The position numbers were made by a program, and so were the translations under genes. Below, in pieces: positions 1 to 6,069 of a stretch of 11,571 bases of DNA (its first letter is position 1; the number at the start of each line of letters is the position of its first letter). The notes beneath the pieces were generated by a model, which worked only from the letters and a program-made list of their open reading frames with translations, was not told where the DNA came from and made no database searches. Location of the stretch: assembly GCA_003219345.1 (NCBI GenBank), contig QHOP01000244.1, forward strand, positions 1 to 11,571, read 5' to 3'. Source of the DNA: Verrucomicrobiota bacterium (GTDB taxonomy: Bacteria > Verrucomicrobiota > Verrucomicrobiia > Limisphaerales > AV2).

Positions 1-108
1 GAAGCTGCCGTGCGTCTCTATATCCGAGAGCAAGAGAAGGAAGACCAACGCCTGGATCAGTTGGGACTGTTCGCAGGCGAAAGCCGCTTTGAGCGGCTCC
101 AAGAATAA
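1..108 (+). CDS. C-terminal tail of a probable Y1/REP-associated (IS200-like) transposase, 5' truncated by the window
   Basis: Frame 1 is open from the first base to a TAA at 106-108, giving 35 residues with no start inside the window. The tail includes the stretch VRLYIREQEKEDQRLDQL, a charged helix. It resembles the last helix of Y1 (HUH) transposases of the IS200 and REP-associated (RAYT) kind, which often end with a Y-I-x-x-Q segment. The last residues (roughly SRFERLQE) are encoded by a small hairpin (82-98), and two more hairpins follow within 60 bp, which is the usual setting of such transposases. The catalytic HUH motif and tyrosine would lie outside the window, so the assignment rests on the tail and the hairpins only. 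It could instead be an unrelated small helical protein. Confidence 0.4.
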   Translation, partial: EAAVRLYIREQEKEDQRLDQLGLFAGESRFERLQE

Positions 109-124
109 CCCGCTTTGAGCGGTT
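82..124. repeat. two tandem REP-like hairpins with CTTTGAG loops
   Basis: Two near-identical hairpins, AGCCGCTTTGAGCGGCT (82-98) and CCGCTTTGAGCGG (110-122, with flanking AA/TT pairs at 107-108 and 123-124), lie 25 bp apart. Both have a TTTGA loop. The first overlaps the end of the transposase-like frame and the second starts just after its stop codon. REP-type hairpins next to a Y1 transposase are an established arrangement; that these are its substrate is an inference. Confidence 0.55.
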
Positions 125-136
125 CACAATTTCAAG

Positions 137-155
137 CCTCCGGCTTTGCCGGAGG
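137..155. repeat. perfect 8-bp-stem hairpin, REP-like or terminator
   Basis: CCTCCGGC (137-144), loop TTT, GCCGGAGG (148-155) form a perfect GC-rich stem. There is no T-tract on either side, so it is not a classical intrinsic terminator. It lies between the end of the transposase-like gene and the 3' end of the convergent enolase-superfamily gene (stop at 191), where it could act on both transcripts. The loop sequence and position suggest it belongs with the two hairpins just upstream. Confidence 0.5.
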
Positions 156-190
156 TCGCTGACTAATGCCGAGTGACGCAAACCCGCAAG

Positions 191-1600
191 TCAGACTTGG
201 AATTCGGCGGCAGGCCGCGGCAACTGACGGTTGATTTCCTTCAAGCGATAACCAAACCCAGGTCCATGCACCGTCGAAAGATCAACCATTCCCTCGCGCC
301 GCTGGTAGATGCCCCGATGCACGGCCGCTTCGGGGGTGGAAGCATCGGGATAAAACTGCATCGCGTTGGTCTCCACACCCATGATGGTGCCGACGTGGGC
401 CGCGAGGAGCAGGTGTGGGATTTGAGCCAGCATCGGATTCGTCAGGTCCTGCACCATCAGTTGCATGCCGTGCGCTTTGGCCCAACACGCGCTGAGCAAC
501 GCGCCGGTTTGCGTTTTGCACGTCTTGAGCGCAACGCCGTTCCAGCCCAACTCGCGGCCAAGCTTTACCAGCCGCCAGTCGTGCGCGCTTTCATCGAGGA
601 ACAGCGACTTGCGCGCCGAGACGCTGTGGACGTCGATGCGGTGTTGTTCCAATTGGTAAGGGAACGGCTGCTCCACGTAGAGGGTCATAGCGAAGTTACG
701 CGGATGCTCGCGGTGGAGTCGATCCAGCACTTCGTTCACGTAAGCCGGATGGGTCACGGTGCAATTGAAGTCTGCGGACAGATGCTCAACTCCGTGTTCA
801 ACCGCAATTCGGCCAACGTTGACCATCCGTTGAAAGTCCCACTCCGCATCATTGCCGCGCAACTTGACTTTTAAACATTTCAAACCGTCGCGCCGAACCC
901 AGTCGGACAGCAACACCGGATAACCATCGTCCGGTTCGCTGCCGGTCAACTCGGATTGATCCAGCAGATCAACTCCTCCGACCAAATGCCACGCACGGAG
1001 CCGATCCACTCGCTTCGGCAGCAGAAAATCCTGGATGAACTTCCCCTTGAACGAAACCGCCGCATCGTCGGCCGGTTGAAGGAACCTGGAAAGATCACGG
1101 CTCACGAATTCCGGTCCGTACGTGTCATAGACTGGTCGTTGGTGCAAATTGCCGTAAGCATCGTGGACAGCCTGGTCGAAAACCGAACAGCAGAGCAACG
1201 CCGCGAGCCAGGGAATGGCCTCCCCTGCCCTATTCGCCGCGCGATTCAATTCTTGCAGACAAACCGGGAGAACTTTCTCCTGGAAATCATGCCCGATCTC
1301 CAGCGCGTGGCCGAACCCTCCGAACCCGGTCCAAGCCTCGGCCAGTTTGACGCAACAGTTCTTCAAAGCCCGATGCCGGACTTCATACTCCGTTTTGCTC
1401 GGCCACACCCATTGCACGCTCAGCGGCGTCTCGCCCCATCCTTCAGCCGTGCGACCGACCGCGTCCGAGACCCGCACGCACGCGCGGGCGCAAGTCACCG
1501 CGGTCACAGTCTCCGTCCCGAACTTCAACGGGATGCGCATCTGAATCGGGATGAAATACAGGCGCGCGCCGACCACGCGGATGTCAGTTGTTTTGCTCAT
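191..1600 (-). CDS. enolase-superfamily protein (mandelate racemase / muconate lactonizing enzyme type)
   Basis: A 469-residue protein starting at ATG 1600-1598. The barrel domain carries the residues expected for the superfamily: a K-x-K pair in LKVKL (K244, K246), metal ligands D277 in SADFN, E310 in YVEQPF and D336 in LFLDES, and a second-side lysine K359 in ALKTCK. Lysines at the ends of the second and sixth strands are the pattern of the muconate-lactonizing/dipeptide-epimerase subgroup. The family abstracts a proton alpha to a carboxylate, with Mg2+ stabilising the enolate. It is longer than the usual 350-400 residues because of an extended N-terminal domain and a segment around 160-235 that looks like an insertion. 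No signal peptide is visible, so it is probably cytoplasmic. There is no clear Shine-Dalgarno sequence. The substrate cannot be read from sequence; racemase, epimerase and sugar-acid dehydratase all remain possible. Confidence 0.88.
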   Translation of the reverse strand: MSKTTDIRVVGARLYFIPIQMRIPLKFGTETVTAVTCARACVRVSDAVGRTAEGWGETPLSVQWVWPSKTEYEVRHRALKNCCVKLAEAWTGFGGFGHALEIGHDFQEKVLPVCLQELNRAANRAGEAIPWLAALLCCSVFDQAVHDAYGNLHQRPVYDTYGPEFVSRDLSRFLQPADDAAVSFKGKFIQDFLLPKRVDRLRAWHLVGGVDLLDQSELTGSEPDDGYPVLLSDWVRRDGLKCLKVKLRGNDAEWDFQRMVNVGRIAVEHGVEHLSADFNCTVTHPAYVNEVLDRLHREHPRNFAMTLYVEQPFPYQLEQHRIDVHSVSARKSLFLDESAHDWRLVKLGRELGWNGVALKTCKTQTGALLSACWAKAHGMQLMVQDLTNPMLAQIPHLLLAAHVGTIMGVETNAMQFYPDASTPEAAVHRGIYQRREGMVDLSTVHGPGFGYRLKEINRQLPRPAAEFQV

Positions 1601-1608
1601 GAATCAAC

Positions 1609-1638
1609 CACGGATGAACACCGATTAACACGGATTGG
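1609..1638. repeat. three degenerate 10-bp direct repeats (CACGGATGAA type)
   Basis: Three consecutive 10-bp units, CACGGATGAA (1609-1618), CACCGATTAA (1619-1628) and CACGGATTGG (1629-1638), lie directly upstream of the minus-strand enolase-superfamily start at 1600. Similar CACGGAT-based tandem words are common dispersed intergenic repeats in environmental bacterial genomes, so this is probably a repeat remnant. Its closeness to the start codon means a regulatory effect cannot be excluded. Confidence 0.6.
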
Positions 1639-1688
1639 CTGGAAGCGAGAGAAAAATCTTCTGGTTCGCCCATGAGGGGTGCAGTCAG

Positions 1689-1789
1689 TTTCTTGCCATG
1701 CTAGTGACCGCCCGTTTGCTCCAAACCAGAAACTCACGGGCGGGACGCCCGTGCCACTAGCACTAGCCGCCCATGCGCCCTGCAAGAAA
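1689..1789. repeat. nested inverted repeats in the divergent intergenic region
   Basis: The core is a perfect 7-bp-stem hairpin, CACGGGCGGGACGCCCGTG (1735-1753). Outside it are CTAGTG (1701-1706) facing a tandem CACTAG CACTAG (1755-1766), and TTTCTTGC (1689-1696) facing GCAAGAAA (1782-1789). The three levels are concentric, so about 100 bp could fold into one imperfect structure. This is the centre of the 260-bp gap (1601-1860) between the divergent enolase-superfamily and glycoside hydrolase genes. I see no convincing sigma-70 promoter or coding sequence in that gap; a 67-codon minus-strand frame there looks like translated repeat. Confidence 0.6.
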
Positions 1790-1860
1790 GTAAGATTCAC
1801 CCACTCTCCAGTACGCTCTGCGGCCTTGACTCAACACCCGGTGCGACTCACCGTCTGTGT

Positions 1861-3270
1861 GTGACCCGGCTGTCGCTCGTCTTCCTGTGCTTGACCGCCC
1901 TGGTTTCAGCCGGTGCCGCGCCTCTGGCTCCGCCACCGGAAAAGTTTCAAAACGACGCCCAATTCCTCGAATTCCTGCAGCGAAAGGCCTTCGATTACTT
2001 CTGGCTGGAAGCCAACCCGGCGAACGGCCTCGTCCGCGACCGTTCCCGAACCGATTCCTATTGCAGCATCGCCGCCGTCGGGTTCGGTTTGACGGCCATC
2101 GGCATCGGCATCGACCACGGCTGGATCACGCGCGAACAGGGTCGCACTCGCGTACTCGCAGCCTTGAAAGTGTTTTGGGAGAAGCCGCAAGGAACGAACG
2201 TGGCCGGCACCATCGGATGTAACGGTTGGTTTCACCATTTCCTCGACATGAACACCGGCCTGCGCGCGTGGAATTGCGAGTTGTCCTCCATCGACACCGG
2301 ACTTCTCCTGGCCGGGATACTCTATGCGCGCGAATACTTTGACGGCGTTCATGCGGATGAAGCCACTATTCGCGAACTCGCAAACCACATCTACAACCGC
2401 GTTGATTGGCACTGGATGACAAACCCAATGCGACCCCTCACCCCGTCCCTCTCCCCATCGGATGGGGAGAGGGTGGTCCCGCAGACGCGGGACCGGGTGA
2501 GGGGAAACGAAAGCGCGTCACTCACTATGGGCTGGCGCCCGGAGAGCGGTTTCATCAAGAGCCGGTGGATCGGCTACAACGAGGCGATGATCCTTTATCT
2601 GCTTGGTCTTGGCGCTCCCACCCATGCGCTCCCGCCAGAATGCTGGCACGAATGGACGCGCGGTTATCAATGGAAAACCAGCTACGACCAAAGCTTTGTC
2701 CATTTCCCGCCGTTGTTTGGCCATCAATACTCGCATTGCTGGATCGATTTCCGCGGCATCGCCGACGATTACCTGCGCGCCAAAGGCATCGATTACTTCG
2801 AGAACTCACGCCGCGCCACGCTCGCGCAGCGCGCTTACTGCATCCTCAATCCGGGCGAGTTCAAAGGCTACGGCGAACTGGTCTGGGGTCTGACAGCCTG
2901 CGACGGCCCCGGATTCGGCAAGTTTCAGGCCTACTCCGCTCGCGGCGCGCCGCCGCCGGAAAACGACGACGGCACCATCGCCCCGACTGCCGTTGGCGGC
3001 TCGATTCCGTTCGCGCCGGAAGTCTGCGTCCCGACCTTGCGCCACTTCTACGATCAATTCCGGCCGAGGATCTGGACGCCTTACGGTTTTTGCGACGCCT
3101 TCAATCTCACCGCCAACTGGTGGGACACTGAAGTCCTCGGCATCGATCAAGGGCCGATCCTCATCATGATCGAGAACTATCGAACCGGCCGTGAGTGGAA
3201 AACGTTCATGAAAGCGCAGGAGATTCAGCGCGGGTTGAGGAACGCAGGCTTCCGAAACATTGCGCCGTAG
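1861..3270 (+). CDS. secreted GH144-type (glucoamylase-like, PF10091) glycoside hydrolase with an internal repeat-encoded insertion
   Basis: A 469-residue protein starting at GTG 1861; no upstream ATG exists in frame. Residues 1-20 are a signal peptide (basic residue, hydrophobic core, cleavage near AGAA-P), so the enzyme is exported. The mature part matches the glycoamylase-like (alpha/alpha)6-barrel family used for endo-beta-1,2-glucanases (GH144). Visible motifs are DYFWLEANPANGLVRDRS (45-62), ELSSIDTGLLLAG (140-152), ESGF (228-231), LFGHQYSHCWIDFRG (285-299), LTACDGP (344-350), DGTIAPTA (370-377) and WTPYGFCDAFN (405-415). Residues about 190-219 interrupt a segment that reads directly from MTN to LTMGW in relatives I know. 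They are encoded by a 71-bp palindromic repeat (2434-2504). The frame stays open, so a full-length protein is made, possibly with a surface loop there. The precise substrate is inferred from family only. Confidence 0.88.
   Translation: MTRLSLVFLCLTALVSAGAAPLAPPPEKFQNDAQFLEFLQRKAFDYFWLEANPANGLVRDRSRTDSYCSIAAVGFGLTAIGIGIDHGWITREQGRTRVLAALKVFWEKPQGTNVAGTIGCNGWFHHFLDMNTGLRAWNCELSSIDTGLLLAGILYAREYFDGVHADEATIRELANHIYNRVDWHWMTNPMRPLTPSLSPSDGERVVPQTRDRVRGNESASLTMGWRPESGFIKSRWIGYNEAMILYLLGLGAPTHALPPECWHEWTRGYQWKTSYDQSFVHFPPLFGHQYSHCWIDFRGIADDYLRAKGIDYFENSRRATLAQRAYCILNPGEFKGYGELVWGLTACDGPGFGKFQAYSARGAPPPENDDGTIAPTAVGGSIPFAPEVCVPTLRHFYDQFRPRIWTPYGFCDAFNLTANWWDTEVLGIDQGPILIMIENYRTGREWKTFMKAQEIQRGLRNAGFRNIAP
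2434..2504. repeat. palindromic dispersed repeat (three-way-junction type) inside the GH144 gene
   Basis: Outer arms CCCCTCACCC (2434-2443) and GGGTGAGGGG (2495-2504) pair perfectly. Inside are two more perfect hairpins: CCCTCTCCCCAT (2447-2458) with ATGGGGAGAGGG (2462-2473), and GGTCCCGC (2475-2482) with GCGGGACC (2487-2494). Together they fold into a three-armed structure. Elements of this composition are usual intergenic repeats in Verrucomicrobia and other phyla, but here the repeat is translated as part of the hydrolase (about residues 192-215). A degenerate half copy lies at 4375-4406. Confidence 0.85.
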
Positions 3271-3380
3271 AGGCGTGTCGCACAATTCTGCTCTTGACGT
3301 CGCTCGGCCGATACGGTGCGAGCGGACGGTGCAGCGTTCCGCGCCACGGCAGTCCTGCGGAGGGCGACTGGACAAGGCAA

Positions 3381-4211
3381 ATGAAAAAGTGCGCATACTG
3401 CGGACGAGAAAATGGCGACGACGCAACCTCCTGCCGCGAGTGTGGCACTCCGGAATTTGTCGCTACTTCTTCGGCGCCGGCGCAGTCCGTCGCTGAGGAA
3501 GCAAGCCAGGAGTGTGGAGCCACGACGGCGATAAAAGAGTGCGTTGCCGAAGCTACGACATCCCTTTCCGAACGCTGGCGGCCCAAAACGGCTTGGCTTT
3601 GCTTGCTCTTTTTGGTCGCCGCTCTCATCCCTTTGGGCTTTTTCTACCTGGCGATGGTCGATAAACACTCTGACCAGCGCGGATTCTACACGGACAATCA
3701 GCTTGGGATTCTGGGCATACTCATTGGAATCGTGACGTTTACAGTCACCACAAGCTTTTCTGGCGTTCGCACCGTGCGACAATTTAAGGAAAGCTTCGCC
3801 TTGTTACGCGTGTCCCGCGAGTGCATTGCTGTTGCGGCTGCTGCCGGAGTTCTAATTCAGGTGGTGACGATCTATGTCTTCGCTGGTGGCTTGAGTCACC
3901 TGCAACGCCGAACGTCGTTCAACCTTCTCCTGCTTGCCGCTTTGTTAGCGCCTTTCTTTGAGGAGCCGTTTTTCCGGGGCTTGGTGTACCGGGCGTTTCG
4001 CAATCGATACTCGATCTCAGTCAGCTCGGCTTTGGTCGTTGGAATAGCACTCCTGCTCCACGCCGACCGTTCGTTCCGCTCACTGCATGGTCTGATTTCG
4101 ATTGGAGGTGTGAATGTGGCGGCATGCATTCTACGTGAGCGTACCGGAAGCCTTTGGCCTTCGATTGTATGTCACCTCGCTTACAATGCCATTGCAGCCG
4201 CTACGATTTAG
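3381..4211 (+). CDS. zinc-ribbon plus CPBP-family (CAAX-protease-like) intramembrane metalloprotease
   Basis: A 276-residue membrane protein. I chose ATG 3381 because the protein then begins with a complete zinc ribbon, CAYC (C4, C7) and CREC (C18, C21), followed by a flexible Ala/Glu-rich linker to about residue 64. The frame could extend upstream to 3195, but that part overlaps the hydrolase gene. Several hydrophobic segments follow (about 71-93, 107-125, 147-169, 180-193 and 214-228). CPBP motifs are visible: motif 1 E-E-x-x-x-R in FFEEPFFRG (E194, E195, R199), motif 2 histidine H227 in LLLHAD, and motif 3 H265 with N269 in CHLAYN. The family cleaves or processes membrane-associated peptides and prenylated-type substrates, and some members are immunity proteins. 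It starts 110 bp after the hydrolase stop on the same strand. A weak AAGG lies 3 bases before the ATG. The substrate is unknown. Confidence 0.82.
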   Translation: MKKCAYCGRENGDDATSCRECGTPEFVATSSAPAQSVAEEASQECGATTAIKECVAEATTSLSERWRPKTAWLCLLFLVAALIPLGFFYLAMVDKHSDQRGFYTDNQLGILGILIGIVTFTVTTSFSGVRTVRQFKESFALLRVSRECIAVAAAAGVLIQVVTIYVFAGGLSHLQRRTSFNLLLLAALLAPFFEEPFFRGLVYRAFRNRYSISVSSALVVGIALLLHADRSFRSLHGLISIGGVNVAACILRERTGSLWPSIVCHLAYNAIAAATI

Positions 4212-4288
4212 CCTGTCCACTCAGCTCAAACCGCCGAACACGCAAATCATCGCCGTAGCAGGACAAAGCGCGTTGAAACCCCTGAACC

Positions 4289-4365
4289 GTAGCCGCCGAC
4301 GTGAGTCGGCGCTAATCCTCTGCCTTGGAAAGCAAACACGTGCGCCGACTCACGTCGGCGGCTAC
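4289..4365. repeat. 24-bp-arm perfect palindromic repeat, copy 1
   Basis: The arms at 4289-4312 and 4342-4365 are perfect reverse complements over 24 bp, with a 29-bp centre. Each arm begins GTAGCCGCCGACGTGAG (outer end first). It sits between the convergent CPBP gene (stop 4211) and the DUF1501 gene (stop 4427) and could end both transcripts, although there is no T-tract. A second copy with the same 17-bp outer arms lies at 5977-6047. The element has no coding capacity, which fits a MITE-like non-autonomous repeat. Confidence 0.85.
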
Positions 4366-4374
4366 AAGATTCCC

Positions 4375-4406
4375 GGAGAGAGGGGTGGCCGAAGGCCGGG
4401 TGAGGG
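4375..4406. repeat. degenerate half copy of the repeat found inside the GH144 gene
   Basis: GGAGAGAGGGGTGG, then GGCC-GAA-GGCC, then GGGTGAGGG matches the right half of the 2434-2504 element in order, with a shortened inner hairpin. The left half (CCCTCACCC...CCCTCTCCCC) is missing; the position is taken by the 24-bp-arm palindrome ending at 4365. The rest of the 4212-4426 gap holds no gene that I can see. Confidence 0.6.
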
Positions 4407-4426
4407 CGCGCGACTGATACCGACGG

Positions 4427-5872
4427 CTAAGCCAAAATCTCCTTCACCACATTTCCGTAAACATCCGTGAGCCGGAAATCGCGCCCGCTGTAGCGATAGG
4501 TCAGCTTCTCGTGGTTGATGCCCATGAGGTGCAGAATGGTCGCGTGGAGATCGTGCACATGCACTTTATTCTCAATCGCGTGCCAGCCGAATTCATCGGT
4601 CGCGCCGTGCACGATGCCGCCTTTGATGCCGCCGCCGGCCAGCCACATCGTGAAACCGAATGGATGATGCTCGCGGCCGTTCGTTCCCTCCGCCGTCGGC
4701 GTGCGACCGAATTCTCCGCCCCAGATCACCAGCGTTTCATTCAACAGACCGCGTGCCTTCAAATCTTTCAATAAACCGGCGATCGGTTTGTCCACGGCGG
4801 CGCAGTTGTTGGGCAGTTCCTTGCGCAGCTCGCTGTGCTGGTCCCAAAGCTGGCAACTGCTCCGCTTCGACGTTTGCGTGTGATACACCTGCACCATGCG
4901 CACACCGCGCTCGGTCAGTCGCCGTGCCATCAGGCATTGCTTGCCGAAGATATCGGACACGTCTTCGCCGATGCCGTAGAGTTGCTTTGTCTGGGACGAT
5001 TCTCTCTCGAGGTCGAACGCTTCGGGCGCTTCCATCTGCATGCGAAAAGCCAGTTCGAACGATTCGATGCGCGCGCTGAGCCGGTTGTCCTCCTCGCGCT
5101 GCTGCTCGTGCAGCATGTTGAGCCGCTTCAACAGGTCGAGTTGGCCGCGCTGTTGCCTGGTTGAAAACCGCGGGCTCGTCAGGTTCGCAATCGGACTTTT
5201 TAAATCGGAAACCAGCGTTCCCTGATACGTGGCGGGCAGAAAACTCGAACTCCAGAGCGGCGCACCCTGGGCCGGTTGCGACGGACTGATGACGATGAAA
5301 CCGGGCAAGTTCTGGTTTTCGCTGCCCAACCCGTAGAGCAGCCACGAACCCATGCAAGGCCGAGAGAACGCCTGTTCGCCCGTGTTCATTTGCAGGCAGG
5401 CGCCGTTGTGGTTGATGTTGTCCGCCACCATCGAACGAATGACGCACAGGTCATCAACACAGCTCGCCAATTGCGGAAACAGTTCGCTCACCTCGGTGCC
5501 TGATTGGCCGTGTTTCTCGAAAGTGTACGGCGAGGCCAGCAGGTTGCCCGTCTTGGTCCGTTCCAATTTCGGTTTCTCAAACGGCAGCGGTTTGCCGTTG
5601 TCCTGAGCGAGCCGCGGTTTGGGATCGAACGTATCGACGTGCGACGGTCCGCCCGACATAAAGAGGAAAATAACGCGCTTGGCCTTCGCGGGGAACTGCG
5701 GTGGCTTGAGCGTCAAAGGACTCGATTTTCCTTCCGCCAGCACACTGCTGACAAAATCGTCGGTCAGCAATCCCGCCAACCCAAGCATCCCGAACCCGTT
5801 GGCGAATCGGCGCAGCATCTGCCGCCGGTTCATCGGCCGATCGAAGCCGCTGTTTGGAAACGGGCGATTCAT
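4427..5872 (-). CDS. DUF1501 protein with twin-arginine signal
   Basis: 481 residues from ATG 5872-5870. The frame stays open to 6022, but that extension is encoded partly by a palindromic repeat and reads as low-complexity, so I reject it. A second candidate, ATG 5833, would begin right at the Tat motif. The N-terminus has a twin-arginine signal (NRRQMLRR at 15-22, then a hydrophobic stretch to about 45), so the folded protein is exported. DUF1501 landmarks: FLFMSGGPSHVDTFDPK (about 69-85), WGGEFGRTP (384-392), REHHP (400-404), AGGGIKGG (412-419) and the C-terminal HVHDLHATILHLMG (438-451). The family has a sulfatase/alkaline-phosphatase-like fold and is typical of Planctomycetes and Verrucomicrobia, normally beside a DUF1553 gene. 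A DUF1553 tail is present at 10992, but about 5.1 kb away. The biochemical role of DUF1501 is not established. Confidence 0.9.
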   Translation of the reverse strand: MNRPFPNSGFDRPMNRRQMLRRFANGFGMLGLAGLLTDDFVSSVLAEGKSSPLTLKPPQFPAKAKRVIFLFMSGGPSHVDTFDPKPRLAQDNGKPLPFEKPKLERTKTGNLLASPYTFEKHGQSGTEVSELFPQLASCVDDLCVIRSMVADNINHNGACLQMNTGEQAFSRPCMGSWLLYGLGSENQNLPGFIVISPSQPAQGAPLWSSSFLPATYQGTLVSDLKSPIANLTSPRFSTRQQRGQLDLLKRLNMLHEQQREEDNRLSARIESFELAFRMQMEAPEAFDLERESSQTKQLYGIGEDVSDIFGKQCLMARRLTERGVRMVQVYHTQTSKRSSCQLWDQHSELRKELPNNCAAVDKPIAGLLKDLKARGLLNETLVIWGGEFGRTPTAEGTNGREHHPFGFTMWLAGGGIKGGIVHGATDEFGWHAIENKVHVHDLHATILHLMGINHEKLTYRYSGRDFRLTDVYGNVVKEILA

Positions 5873-5976
5873 TCGATTGGCGAGTTTATCATCCTGGCGA
5901 TTGGATTTCACCAAAGAAATTGCCGGCGCAGGCCGCCCGCGGATTTCTCCCGGCCAGATTGAAAGGCACTCCGGCA

Positions 5977-6047
5977 GTAGCCGCCGACGTGAGGAGGCGG
6001 ACCTCAAATTGGCGCGTGACAATCCTCCTCCTCACGTCGGCGGCTAC
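5977..6047. repeat. palindromic repeat, copy 2 (21-bp perfect arms)
   Basis: Arms at 5977-5997 and 6027-6047 are perfect reverse complements, again with a 29-bp centre. The outer 17 bp of each arm equal those of copy 1 (4289-4365), and the right flank is also similar (about ATCCCG after the arm). It lies between pseudopilin C (stop 6070) and the DUF1501 start (5872) and would be transcribed as a strong stem if both genes share a message. The remainder of the 5873-6069 gap shows no gene. Confidence 0.85.
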
Positions 6048-6069
6048 GCAATCCCGCGACGCGCGGGCG

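Noticed and set aside
173..874. 233-codon plus-strand open frame
   Set aside because: Lies antisense to the enolase-superfamily gene, whose motifs are clear; its own product is Arg/His-rich with no recognisable domain.
956..1675. 239-codon plus-strand open frame
   Set aside because: Antisense shadow of the same enolase-superfamily gene, common in GC-rich DNA.
1597..1800. 67-codon minus-strand frame upstream of the enolase-superfamily gene
   Set aside because: Encoded by the palindromic repeats of the intergenic region (GTGVPPV-type repeat translation) with no protein-like features.
3294..3317. TTGACG followed by ATACGG as a possible promoter for the protease gene
   Set aside because: The spacing is about 11 bp, too short for a sigma-70 promoter.
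3195..3380. N-terminal extension of the CPBP protease frame
   Set aside because: Overlaps the GH144 gene and lacks protein-like composition; the zinc ribbon begins exactly at ATG 3381.
5873..6022. 50-codon N-terminal extension of the DUF1501 frame
   Set aside because: Part is encoded by palindromic repeat copy 2, and the Tat signal fits a start at 5872 (or 5833).
4289..6047. CRISPR-like array from the repeated GTAGCCGCCGACGTGAG arms
   Set aside because: Only two copies of a palindrome 1.7 kb apart with a gene between them; no regular spacers and no cas genes.
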